Origin: LW23 sp041287705
Lineage (GTDB): Bacteria; Verrucomicrobiota; Verrucomicrobiia; Methylacidiphilales; UBA1321
Assembly (NCBI GenBank): GCA_041287705.1
Contig: JBGGNE010000441.1
Span: 1-6,322 of the forward strand
Length of the DNA: 6,322 nucleotides
Direction: 5' to 3'
The translations under genes were made by a program, and so were the position numbers. How positions within the stretch are numbered: the stretch's first letter is position 1; each line of letters opens with the position of its first letter. Positions 1-5,673 of the stretch are shown here, piece by piece. A model generated the notes under the pieces. That model saw only the letters and a program-made list of their open reading frames with translations. It was not told the origin of the DNA and did no database searches.

Positions 1-132
1 CCGTATTTCGTAAAGCTCCAGGGGTTCGCCGGCTGTTGACAGAGCTAATTTATGTTCCCAACGGGTGCAAAACATACACGGACAGTTTCGGACTCCTGAG
101 ATTTTGAAAGGCGCTGATTTTGTCGCGCGCAT
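1..132. other. Left edge, no gene identified
   Basis: I see no convincing gene here. One forward frame is open from the window edge (from base 3) to a TGA at 105-107, giving 34 residues without a start. It ends 25 nt before the hairpin terminator, so it could be the 3' end of a gene lying to the left. No family motif is visible in those residues and chance is at least as likely. An ATG at 65 opens a 68-codon frame, but that frame runs through the terminator and into the oppositely oriented gene, so I do not call it. No tRNA or other RNA gene is recognisable. Confidence 0.3.
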
Positions 133-187
133 AAATAAAAGCATCAACCGGCTATCTAACGAGGATAGCGGTTTGATGCTTTTATTT
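133..187. terminator. Bidirectional intrinsic terminator (24-bp inverted repeat, 7-nt loop)
   Basis: Arms 133-156 and 164-187 are complementary at 22 of 24 positions around the loop 157-163. The core stem (141-156 with 164-179) is mixed GC and is flanked by AAATAAAA on the left and TTTTATTT on the right. Transcripts from either direction therefore end in a stem followed by a U-rich tract. The mismatches are C148/T172 and G150/G170; two single-base bulges would pair about equally well. The hairpin begins 28 nt beyond the stop codon of the leftward gene at 216-656, so it certainly suits that gene. It could also end a rightward transcript entering from the left edge. Confidence 0.9.
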
Positions 188-215
188 ACTTTATATTGGC
201 GTTGGTTAAGTGGTT

Positions 216-656
216 TTAATCCAGGCTGTAAACATCCAGCACCTTGTGGCTGGTGCTATCCACACGAATGATGCTGCCATCCAGAGCGAAGAGAGTAGTT
301 TTCTCTGGCTGAGCCGGCAGTCCTAACTCATCCGCTGTGACTATAGTGCCGTATGAATAGTAGGTTTCGGGGAAAGTTTCGCCCACGATGACTTTCTCAC
401 GCCACGTGGAAGGGAAACGCTCATCGTACGTAGTTGTACGCACGAAGCCCTTCGGCAATTTGGCCTTATTCTTCTTTACATAGGTGCGGATCGTATCGCG
501 GTCGGCGGTGGAGATTTCCTTTGTGGTAGTTGTTGTGGTTGTTCCAGATGCATCAGTACGTGTTACCTCAGTAGTACGGGTTTCGGCGTGAACAGGTATG
601 AATTGCGCGGCGGAAAGAGCAATTACAGCCGCGGATATTTTTATGATGTTTTTCAT
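216..656 (-). CDS. Small secreted threonine-rich protein, unknown function
   Basis: Encodes 146 residues from the chosen start. The N-terminus is a classic Sec signal peptide: MKNIIK, then a hydrophobic core at about residues 7-20, then a VHA cleavage site with cutting expected after Ala24. The mature protein is therefore exported to the periplasm or beyond. Residues 25-46 are Thr-rich and include seven consecutive Thr (39-45), probably a flexible linker. The rest contains DRDTIRTYVKKNK, a Tyr/Thr-rich middle, and a C-terminal part ending in a hydrophobic strand plus SHKVLDVYSLD. This layout (Asp-Arg-x-x-Ile-Arg helix, then short strands ending near a V-D-x-x-S/T motif) loosely recalls DUF1236 or RcnB-like small periplasmic proteins, but I cannot assign it. 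The upstream in-frame ATG at 680 would add eight hydrophobic residues before the basic start, so 656 is preferred. Neither ATG has a good Shine-Dalgarno site. The gene stands alone, diverges from the operon at 998 and ends at a strong terminator. Confidence 0.8.
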   Translation of the reverse strand: MKNIIKISAAVIALSAAQFIPVHAETRTTEVTRTDASGTTTTTTTKEISTADRDTIRTYVKKNKAKLPKGFVRTTTYDERFPSTWREKVIVGETFPETYYSYGTIVTADELGLPAQPEKTTLFALDGSIIRVDSTSHKVLDVYSLD

Positions 657-695
657 CCCAGCAATAACTGCTAAAATCATGCCAGCATTAATAAC
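654..695. repeat. Short imperfect direct repeat containing both candidate start codons
   Basis: CATCCCAGCAATAAC (654-668) is repeated as CATGCCAGCATTAATAAC (678-695). The copies differ by one substitution and a 3-nt insertion. Read on the minus strand, each copy ends in an ATG of the secreted-protein gene, at 656 and 680 in the same frame. A small local duplication of the start region would explain the two start codons. The repeat is short enough that chance cannot be excluded. Confidence 0.45.
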
Positions 696-706
696 GATGC
701 GTTGAA

Positions 707-735
707 TACATAACTGTACAGAGGGAATTTTTCAA
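707..735 (-). promoter_or_regulatory. Candidate sigma-70 promoter of the secreted-protein gene
   Basis: On the minus strand TTGAAA (730-735, five of six matches to TTGACA) is followed after 17 nt by TATGTA (707-712, only three of six matches to TATAAT). Transcription would start near base 700, leaving a 5' leader of about 45 nt before the ATG at 656. The position and spacer are right but the -10 element is poor, so this is only a candidate. Confidence 0.25.
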
Positions 736-791
736 GGTTTAACATACTAACGTTTGAGATATCTTAATCATCTTGTTTCTGGCGAAACGCA

Positions 792-819
792 TTCCCAACC
801 TTGCATTACGCAATAAAAT
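792..819 (+). promoter_or_regulatory. Weak candidate promoter for the rightward operon
   Basis: TTCCCA (792-797, four of six matches to TTGACA) and TAAAAT (814-819, five of six matches to TATAAT) are separated by 16 nt. They lie about 100 nt upstream of the leader ORF. This is the best -35/-10 pair I found for the operon, but it is close to what chance would give. The rest of the stretch from 657 to 924 shows no gene or RNA that I can recognise. Confidence 0.2.
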
Positions 820-924
820 AGACGGCTACGCCTCGATTCGCACCGGCGGATTTCGGAAAAAACACTCGTAAACTCAGCCTAACCTCTGAAGGGGTTCATG
901 AATCTCAGCTTGAAAGGAGAGTTC

Positions 925-993
925 ATGCAGGCGTGCACAGTTAGGTCTGCTCGCGAAAGTGATTGCAATCTGAGCAGTAAGGAGCAAGTGTAG
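925..993 (+). CDS. Possible 22-residue leader peptide upstream of the SWIM gene
   Basis: The ATG at 925 is preceded by AGGAG (915-919) with a 5-nt gap, the best ribosome-binding site in the window. The frame reads MQACTVRSARESDCNLSSKE followed by Gln-Val and TAG at 991-993, only 4 nt before the ATG of the SWIM gene. A second in-frame ATG at 898 would give 31 residues and also has a purine-rich GAAGGGG run (888-894), but that run is too close at 3 nt. Translation of this ORF would carry ribosomes over the SWIM gene's own Shine-Dalgarno site and the hairpin before it, so it could act by translational coupling or as a leader control element. The peptide has no codon run typical of an amino-acid attenuator. 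No homology is claimed. The initiation signal and position are seen; expression and role are inference. Confidence 0.35.
   Translation: MQACTVRSARESDCNLSSKEQV
947..977 (+). promoter_or_regulatory. Nested inverted repeat just upstream of the SWIM gene Shine-Dalgarno site
   Basis: CTGCTC (947-952) pairs with GAGCAG (972-977). The enclosed bases include the perfect 10-bp palindrome GATTGCAATC (961-970). The outer stem ends one base before AAGGAG (979-984). As RNA it would be a modest hairpin beside the ribosome-binding site; as DNA the palindrome could be a dimeric regulator site. There is no U-run after it, so it is not a terminator. Its role is inferred from position alone. Confidence 0.35.
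979..984 (+). promoter_or_regulatory. Ribosome-binding site AAGGAG of the SWIM gene, wide spacing
   Basis: AAGGAG lies 13 nt before the ATG at 998, longer than the usual 5-9 nt, and falls inside the leader ORF. It supports 998 as the start but suggests weak independent initiation, possibly assisted by ribosomes that terminate at 991-993. Confidence 0.5.
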
Positions 994-997
994 TACA

Positions 998-1495
998 ATG
1001 GAGAATGAGGCGACTCAAAGAGATGGCGCAGAGACATTTCAGCCGTTATGGCGGCGCAAGGTGCAGGCGCTGACACGCAATGTGACAAAGGTGCCTTTTG
1101 TCGAGCTTCTTGGTGGTCGGGTTCAGGGGGTGGTTTCAAGCGGGTCCGACATTAATCGCGTGTATGTGTCCTGGATTGAAGCCGGCTCTCTCAACTACTA
1201 CTGCAGTACCAACAATAATCGTCCATGCGGAGGTCTTCGCGGCTCACCTTGCAAGCATCTTGATACGCTGCTGCAGGAGGCGGTGCTTCAGTATGATTTG
1301 CCGCAGGTCGCCACCTATCTGAAACTGCGGGGCGATCCGACAGGTTATACTGCGAAAACCCTGAGTGCGGCAATCTCGGGAAGCGAAGAAAAGGAAGCGG
1401 CAGGTGCCGTCTTCAGCCGCTTTCTGGCGTATCTGCGCCTCTGTGAGCAGGCACCGCCCGCAGAGGTGATGGCCGAGGATGCATGGTTTGTCTAA
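998..1495 (+). CDS. Short SWIM-type zinc-finger protein
   Basis: Encodes 165 residues. The central motif has Cys69, Cys77, Cys85 and His87 (C-x7-C-x7-C-x-H), with the block PCGGLRGSPCKHL at 76-88. This fits the SWIM zinc-binding pattern, in which the last pair is C-x-H, with wider spacing between the first two Cys than the classical C-x-C. SWIM domains bind one zinc ion and are associated with DNA or protein binding. Preceding strands at about 34-60 (ending VYVSWIEAG) look like the usual beta lead-in. The part after residue 90 looks helical and holds no second known domain. SWIM proteins accompany MoxR/VWA/DUF5682 clusters; E. coli YehQ is, as I recall, a larger SWIM protein. This copy is short and may be the separated N-terminal half of a YehQ-like protein, with the next gene as the remainder. 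The ATG has an AAGGAG site at 13 nt. It is the first clear gene of the operon; the next gene starts 24 nt after its stop. The cytoplasm is the likely location, as there is no signal peptide. Confidence 0.85.
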   Translation: MENEATQRDGAETFQPLWRRKVQALTRNVTKVPFVELLGGRVQGVVSSGSDINRVYVSWIEAGSLNYYCSTNNNRPCGGLRGSPCKHLDTLLQEAVLQYDLPQVATYLKLRGDPTGYTAKTLSAAISGSEEKEAAGAVFSRFLAYLRLCEQAPPAEVMAEDAWFV

Positions 1496-1519
1496 CGCTG
1501 AATCTTCGAACAACACAAG

Positions 1520-3007
1520 ATGCAGACTTCAGCATTGCTTTCCCATCCCGCGGGCGTGACCGAGGCATTGGCGTTGATTCATGGCTTTGACGGCTGCCTC
1601 GCCAGTGGATTGGGGCGGCTGAGCGGCGACGACAAGCACGCTCTTGACCAGTTCCTGCTGGCTCTTGAGTCATCGCCTTTTGCGCAGCCGCTGCGGGAAG
1701 CGCGCGCTCAGATTGAGGGACATGAGGTTAAGCCCGCTGGAGCATTTGCGCTGGCGGCAGGGCGAGCCGCGTTGCAGGGAGCGCTGTACGATGCCCTGGC
1801 GGCAAGGCTCACAGAGGCGTTGCAATTCCCCGTCACGCACACACAGGGTACCGATACTGGGCCTAACTTCAGGGCACCTGTGGCGGCAGAGGCGGCGGTG
1901 TTGCAGGCTGCACAGCAGTGGTTGCTGGAACTGGCAATGCACGGCTGGCGGAACCTGGGCGAGGCGGAAGTGGCGCCGTTTGCACTGACGGTAACGCGCC
2001 TTCTGGAAAGCGCAAACTTGCAGCGTGCGCATCTGGTTCTGGATGGATTTTGGCGGGAGCTATGCGTACAGGTGCCACTGTCTCAGCAGCGGCCGGTCCC
2101 GCTAACACGCTGGGCCGATCTGTGGATGCGCAGTCTGTTGCTGACTCGCCTTCTGCCTCCCGGCGGGACGAGCAGCTCGGGGGAGGACGTAACAGGCGAG
2201 CTGACATTGCTGGGAGCGGAGGTGCGCAGCCACGCCGGGTATGCGCGTTTTTCGCTGACCGGGTTGTTGTCCCACAAGGACCAGGACAAAGCCGAGCCAT
2301 GTCTCGTGCGGGTCGAATGGCAGGCATACAAGGTCGATTTGATCGATGGCAGCGAGATCTGCCGAATCTTCGCCCCGTCAGTTGATCCATTCCTGGCCGC
2401 ACTGGCTGATGGGCGCCTCCTGGAGGTGACGGGCAAGCTCGATTCTGATGGACGCTTGCGTCCCCTGTCGGCAAAAGTGGCGAGCAAGGCAAACCCTGTT
2501 GCCTCATTGCGATCCTGGTTGAGACTGGCCGAGCCGCTGGCACCAGTTGAGCCGTTTGACCGGCATCCGTTGCACCTCCGCTACCCGGTTCTTGTGGAGG
2601 GGCCTGTAGGAACCGATCTGCAACTTAACCGGAGCGAAATCGCGAATGAAGGAGGAGCCGGAGAAGGTGAAGACCTGTACGTCGAGGTTGGGGGGCACCG
2701 GTTTCCGCTGACATTCTTATATCATCCCCTGTGGTCGGAGCTGAATCCGCGAGCCGTTGCAACCTCAGTCTCGCTCATCGGATTCTGGCGGTTCGAGCGT
2801 GCGGGCTGGTGCATTCAGCCTCTGTGCGTTTATGCCAAACCGCTGGCCGCGCTAGCACCCAAAAGTGCTGCGGACCGCAAGGCTGAGGGGAACCTGCCCC
2901 ATCGCTGGCTCAGCACGGCGTGCCGGGCCGCGGAACAATTGCGCTCCAGCAAGTCAACAACCCTGGAAACCCTGCGCGAACGCGCGAGCAAAATGCTGCG
3001 AGCATGA
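1520..3007 (+). CDS. Uncharacterised 495-residue protein of the MoxR/VWA/SWIM operon
   Basis: I recognise no named family. There is no signal peptide or membrane segment, so it is probably cytoplasmic. Residues 1-215 are Ala/Leu-rich and look all-helical. A stretch at about 225-320 is strand-rich: TGELTLLGAEV, YARFSLTGLL, CLVRVEWQAYKVDL, then LLEVTGKLDSDGRLRPLSAKV. This alternation could be an OB-like or other small beta barrel, which is a guess from pattern. Residues 345-445 are again strand-rich with many Trp, Tyr and His (for example FLYHPLWSELNP at 399-410 and GFWRFERAGW at 421-430). The C-terminus (460-495) is helical and basic. The start at 1520 lacks a Shine-Dalgarno site but fits the 24-nt gap after the SWIM gene; the reading frame is clean throughout. 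Its stop overlaps the next ATG (ATGA at 3004-3007), so translation is probably coupled to the VWA gene. Its place between SWIM and VWA suggests an adaptor or scaffold of the complex, or the detached C-terminal part of a YehQ-like protein (inference). Confidence 0.85.
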   Translation: MQTSALLSHPAGVTEALALIHGFDGCLASGLGRLSGDDKHALDQFLLALESSPFAQPLREARAQIEGHEVKPAGAFALAAGRAALQGALYDALAARLTEALQFPVTHTQGTDTGPNFRAPVAAEAAVLQAAQQWLLELAMHGWRNLGEAEVAPFALTVTRLLESANLQRAHLVLDGFWRELCVQVPLSQQRPVPLTRWADLWMRSLLLTRLLPPGGTSSSGEDVTGELTLLGAEVRSHAGYARFSLTGLLSHKDQDKAEPCLVRVEWQAYKVDLIDGSEICRIFAPSVDPFLAALADGRLLEVTGKLDSDGRLRPLSAKVASKANPVASLRSWLRLAEPLAPVEPFDRHPLHLRYPVLVEGPVGTDLQLNRSEIANEGGAGEGEDLYVEVGGHRFPLTFLYHPLWSELNPRAVATSVSLIGFWRFERAGWCIQPLCVYAKPLAALAPKSAADRKAEGNLPHRWLSTACRAAEQLRSSKSTTLETLRERASKMLRA

Positions 3008-4476
3008 GTATGAGTGCCACACCTTCTGAACCGATGCAAGGACGTCACCGACAGGTGCTCTACTGGCGCCTGCTGGGTGCTGTGTTTAACCTGCAGGAGT
3101 TAGCGCCAGGAATGGAGGGGATGGCCCGCGAACTGACGGATCGCCTGAATCTTCCTCCGTCCTTGCTCGAAGGGAAAACAAGCCTGGAAACACTGGTGCG
3201 CCGCCATCCGAAGCTCAAGCCAAAGCTCAGCCAGTTGCAGGCGCAATTCGCCCCTGACCAATCAGCGGAAGCGGAGACGGATGATGATGAGGAAGAGAAA
3301 GACGCCGGAGAAGTTCAGGAAGAGCCCAAAGAGCCTAGCCCCGCGCTGGAGCCGATGACACTCGAGCACACCCTGCTCTACAGCAAGATCTTGCTTAACG
3401 TCTTCGGCACAAACCCGGATGCCCAGGCGGTGACAGCCCAGCAATATCGGCAGTGGCAGGAGGACCTGGGCGTTTTCGCGCAAATGTTCGGGATGGATCC
3501 TGCCGAAATGGGCGGCAATGCAAGTCCTCTCCTCATCAGCGCCGGAGGGCCGGGAGGTGGCCCGGGAGGAAACCGCTCACTCATTGATGATGCGCAACTG
3601 CGTGAGGAACTGCGCGCCATGGAGAGCGATCTCATCAAGCGGATGGACCTGCGCGAAGCCCTGAAGGATGACGAGCTGGCCGCCAGGATTCCGGCGACCC
3701 TTCCTATTATCGAGCAGCTCATGCACGATAAGTCGAATCTTTCGGGCACGGCGCTGGCGAACGCGAAGAAGATCATGCGCAGCTACATCGATCAGCTGGC
3801 CGAAGTCCTGCGCAAGGAAGTGATGCAGTCCCAGAAGGGCCCGCCGGATCGCTCGGTGCCGCCCAAGCGCGTCTTTCGCAATCTCGATCTCAAGCGCACC
3901 ATCTGGAAGAACCTGCCGAATTATGATCCAGAGAGCGAACTGCTGTACGTCGATCGTCTTTTTTACAAGCAGCGCTCGCGCAAGGAACTGATGAAGTATT
4001 TCGTCGTTGTCGTGGACCAGTCGGGGTCCATGCTCGACGCCATGACCCAGTGCGCGATTCTGGCCTCGATCTTCGCGAGCCTGCCCAACATCGACGTAAG
4101 CCTCATCGCGTATGACACAGCGGTGGTGGACCTGACCGACTGGGCGCAAGATCCCTTCGAGGCGCTTATGCGCACCAACCTTGGCGGCGGCAATGATGGT
4201 CCGCTGGCGATGGAGCATGCACGAGAGAAAATCCAGGACCCGCAACGCACCACCATGGTGTGGATTTCCGATTTCTACGAGCGCCGTGAACTGATGCCGA
4301 TGATTCGGGAAGTAATCGCGCAGGGCGTTTACTTTATCCCGGTCGGCTCCGTCAGTGGCACTGGCTACTTCAGTGTCGACGACTGGTTTCGCAAGGAGTT
4401 CAAACAAATCGGCCGGCCCGTCTTTACTGGCAATATCAAAAAACTCATCTCCGAACTTAAAACTCAGCTCACCTGA
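3004..4476 (+). CDS. VWA-domain protein, CoxE/YehP-like partner of the MoxR ATPase
   Basis: Encodes 490 residues from the ATG that overlaps the previous stop (ATGA). An upstream in-frame ATG at 2920 would overlap the preceding gene by 88 nt and is rejected. Residues 1-85 are helical; 88-110 form a highly acidic run (DDDEEE at 93-98); 115-170 are helical; 180-190 are a Gly/Pro linker (GGPGGGPGGN). Residues 193-330 are helical, with the lead-in RTIWKNLPNYDPESELLYVD at 298-317 that typically precedes the VWA domain in YehP/CoxE-like proteins. The VWA domain spans about 331-490. Its metal site DxSxS is Asp338, Ser340 and Ser342 (VVVVDQSGSM), and the later Asp is Asp423 (WISDFYE). At the expected Thr position the protein reads LGGGND, with Asn397 instead of Thr. 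VWA proteins encoded beside MoxR ATPases act as their partners and substrate adaptors, as in RavA-ViaA and CoxD-CoxE. The MoxR gene follows after 5 nt. Probably cytoplasmic, as there is no signal peptide. Confidence 0.92.
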   Translation: MSMSATPSEPMQGRHRQVLYWRLLGAVFNLQELAPGMEGMARELTDRLNLPPSLLEGKTSLETLVRRHPKLKPKLSQLQAQFAPDQSAEAETDDDEEEKDAGEVQEEPKEPSPALEPMTLEHTLLYSKILLNVFGTNPDAQAVTAQQYRQWQEDLGVFAQMFGMDPAEMGGNASPLLISAGGPGGGPGGNRSLIDDAQLREELRAMESDLIKRMDLREALKDDELAARIPATLPIIEQLMHDKSNLSGTALANAKKIMRSYIDQLAEVLRKEVMQSQKGPPDRSVPPKRVFRNLDLKRTIWKNLPNYDPESELLYVDRLFYKQRSRKELMKYFVVVVDQSGSMLDAMTQCAILASIFASLPNIDVSLIAYDTAVVDLTDWAQDPFEALMRTNLGGGNDGPLAMEHAREKIQDPQRTTMVWISDFYERRELMPMIREVIAQGVYFIPVGSVSGTGYFSVDDWFRKEFKQIGRPVFTGNIKKLISELKTQLT

Positions 4477-4481
4477 CAGCC

Positions 4482-5666
4482 ATGCCCTCCATTCCCTCCA
4501 ATAAAAAGCCAGAAGCTGACCGCACCATGCTGCGCCCCCCGGCGGAAGCCAAGTATGCCGAGGAACTGGCGTACCTGCTTTCGATCGACAAACATCCCAA
4601 GCCGTTTACATGGAAGCTGTCGCCCCGCGTGGTGCGACTCTTCATTTTAGGCAGCCAGCCCGGCGACAAGCTGGACCGGCCGATCGTGCAAAAGTTCTTT
4701 GGTGACAGCGGCACCGTGGAGCGGGCCATCGTTACCCTGGCCAGCGACCGCGGCCTCCTTCTCATTGGCGATCCCGGCACCGGCAAAAGCTGGCTGGCGG
4801 AACTTCTGGCGGCTGCCATTTGCGGGGATAGCACCAAGGTGGTGCAAGGCACCGCCGGCACTGTGGAGGACCACATCAAGTATTCCTGGAATGTCGCCAT
4901 GGTTATTGCCAAAGGGCAGTCGCACCAAAGCCTCATCCCCAGCCCGCTGATGACATCGATGAAAGCTGGTACGCTTGGCCGGTTTGAGGAGCTTACGCGC
5001 TGCAGCAGCGATGTGCAGGACGCCCTGATCTCCATGCTCTCGGAAAAGTACATCGCTATTCCGGAACTGGATCAGGATAACATCGTCTTCGCAGAGCCGG
5101 GGTTTAACGTCATCGCCACGGCAAACGCGCGTGACCGCGGCGTTAACGATCTCTCCAGTGCCCTTAAGCGTCGTTTCAATTTTGTGCAGATCCCCATCGT
5201 AAAAAACCAGAAGACCGAGCGCGAGATTGTGACGTTCCGCACTCAGGAGCTGCTGGCCCGCAATGCCTTCTCGATCGATACGCCGCCGGCGCTGCTTGAC
5301 ATTCTTCTCCAAACCTTCGCCGATCTCCGCGAGACCTCCGCAGCCGAAACCAGCGAAGAGGGTCGCCTGGAAAGCGCTCTCTCCACGGCTGAGCAGATCA
5401 GCGTCCTCGAAGATGCCATCCTCTACGGCCACTTTTTCGGGGACACGCAACTGCGTCCCGACGTACTTGCCCGCAGCCTGGTCGGCTCACTTGTGCGCCG
5501 CATGCCGGAGGACATTTCAATTCTGAGCAAATTCTGGCATGCAGTGGTGGCCAAACGCGCCAGGGAGCACGGCGGGGAGTGGAAAGACTTTGAATCAGGC
5601 GGCGTCCAGGCGCTGGGCCTCGGGGCAAAGGAAAAGGAAGCTGCCGCCGGGAAAAAAACCAAGTAA
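4482..5666 (+). CDS. MoxR-family AAA+ ATPase, YehL-like
   Basis: Encodes 394 residues. Walker A is GDPGTGKS at 96-103 with Lys102. The Walker B position reads TLGRFEELTR (164-173), where Glu169-Glu170 replace the usual Asp-Glu. Sensor 1 is VIATANARDRGVND (210-223) with Asn215, and the arginine-finger region is ALKRRFNF (227-234) with Arg230/231. The block DVQDALISMLSEKYIAIPE (178-195... following Walker B) is the MoxR signature helix with its following strand. Residues 245-365 form the helical lid, and the tail (380-394) is Lys/Ala-rich and probably disordered. MoxR ATPases form hexameric rings that use ATP to remodel or activate client proteins together with a VWA partner; the upstream gene supplies that partner. 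The length and motif set fit the YehL group better than classical MoxR proteins of roughly 300-350 residues. The ATG at 4482 follows the VWA stop by 5 nt without a Shine-Dalgarno site. ATG 4527 (residue 16) is an alternative because the first 15 residues look unstructured. Confidence 0.93.
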   Translation: MPSIPSNKKPEADRTMLRPPAEAKYAEELAYLLSIDKHPKPFTWKLSPRVVRLFILGSQPGDKLDRPIVQKFFGDSGTVERAIVTLASDRGLLLIGDPGTGKSWLAELLAAAICGDSTKVVQGTAGTVEDHIKYSWNVAMVIAKGQSHQSLIPSPLMTSMKAGTLGRFEELTRCSSDVQDALISMLSEKYIAIPELDQDNIVFAEPGFNVIATANARDRGVNDLSSALKRRFNFVQIPIVKNQKTEREIVTFRTQELLARNAFSIDTPPALLDILLQTFADLRETSAAETSEEGRLESALSTAEQISVLEDAILYGHFFGDTQLRPDVLARSLVGSLVRRMPEDISILSKFWHAVVAKRAREHGGEWKDFESGGVQALGLGAKEKEAAAGKKTK

Positions 5667-5673
5667 TCGATTA

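Noticed and set aside
36..41. TTGACA, a perfect -35 hexamer
   Set aside because: No acceptable -10 element occurs 16-18 nt downstream (CAACGG at 17 nt), and the strong terminator at 133 follows with no gene to express.
133..187. Possible single CRISPR-like or transposon inverted repeat
   Set aside because: The arms are separated by only 7 nt and flanked by A and T tracts just beyond a stop codon, which is a terminator; there is no array and no transposase.
65..271. Forward 68-codon frame near the left edge
   Set aside because: It passes through the intrinsic terminator and overlaps the 3' end of the leftward gene; it has no Shine-Dalgarno site or recognisable motif.
879..1139. Minus-strand open frame of 86 codons over the leader and SWIM start
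   Set aside because: No initiation signal or domain is seen, and it overlaps the start of a motif-supported gene on the other strand.
1869..2543. Minus-strand open frame of 224 codons opposite the 495-residue gene
   Set aside because: The composition is dominated by Arg, Pro, Ala and Ser as expected of an antisense frame in GC-rich DNA, and it interrupts a well-placed operon gene.
2920..3003. In-frame extension of the VWA gene to an ATG at 2920
   Set aside because: It would overlap the preceding gene by 88 nt. The 28 extra residues look like out-of-frame translation, and the ATGA overlap at 3004 is a standard operon start.
3577..4407. Long minus-strand open frame (276 codons) opposite the VWA gene
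   Set aside because: It lies entirely antisense to a gene with clear VWA motifs, its translation shows no recognisable domain, and such mirror frames are common in GC-rich genes.
4647..5450. Long minus-strand open frame (267 codons) opposite the MoxR gene
   Set aside because: It is antisense to the conserved AAA+ core; the forward strand carries Walker A, sensor 1 and arginine-finger motifs.
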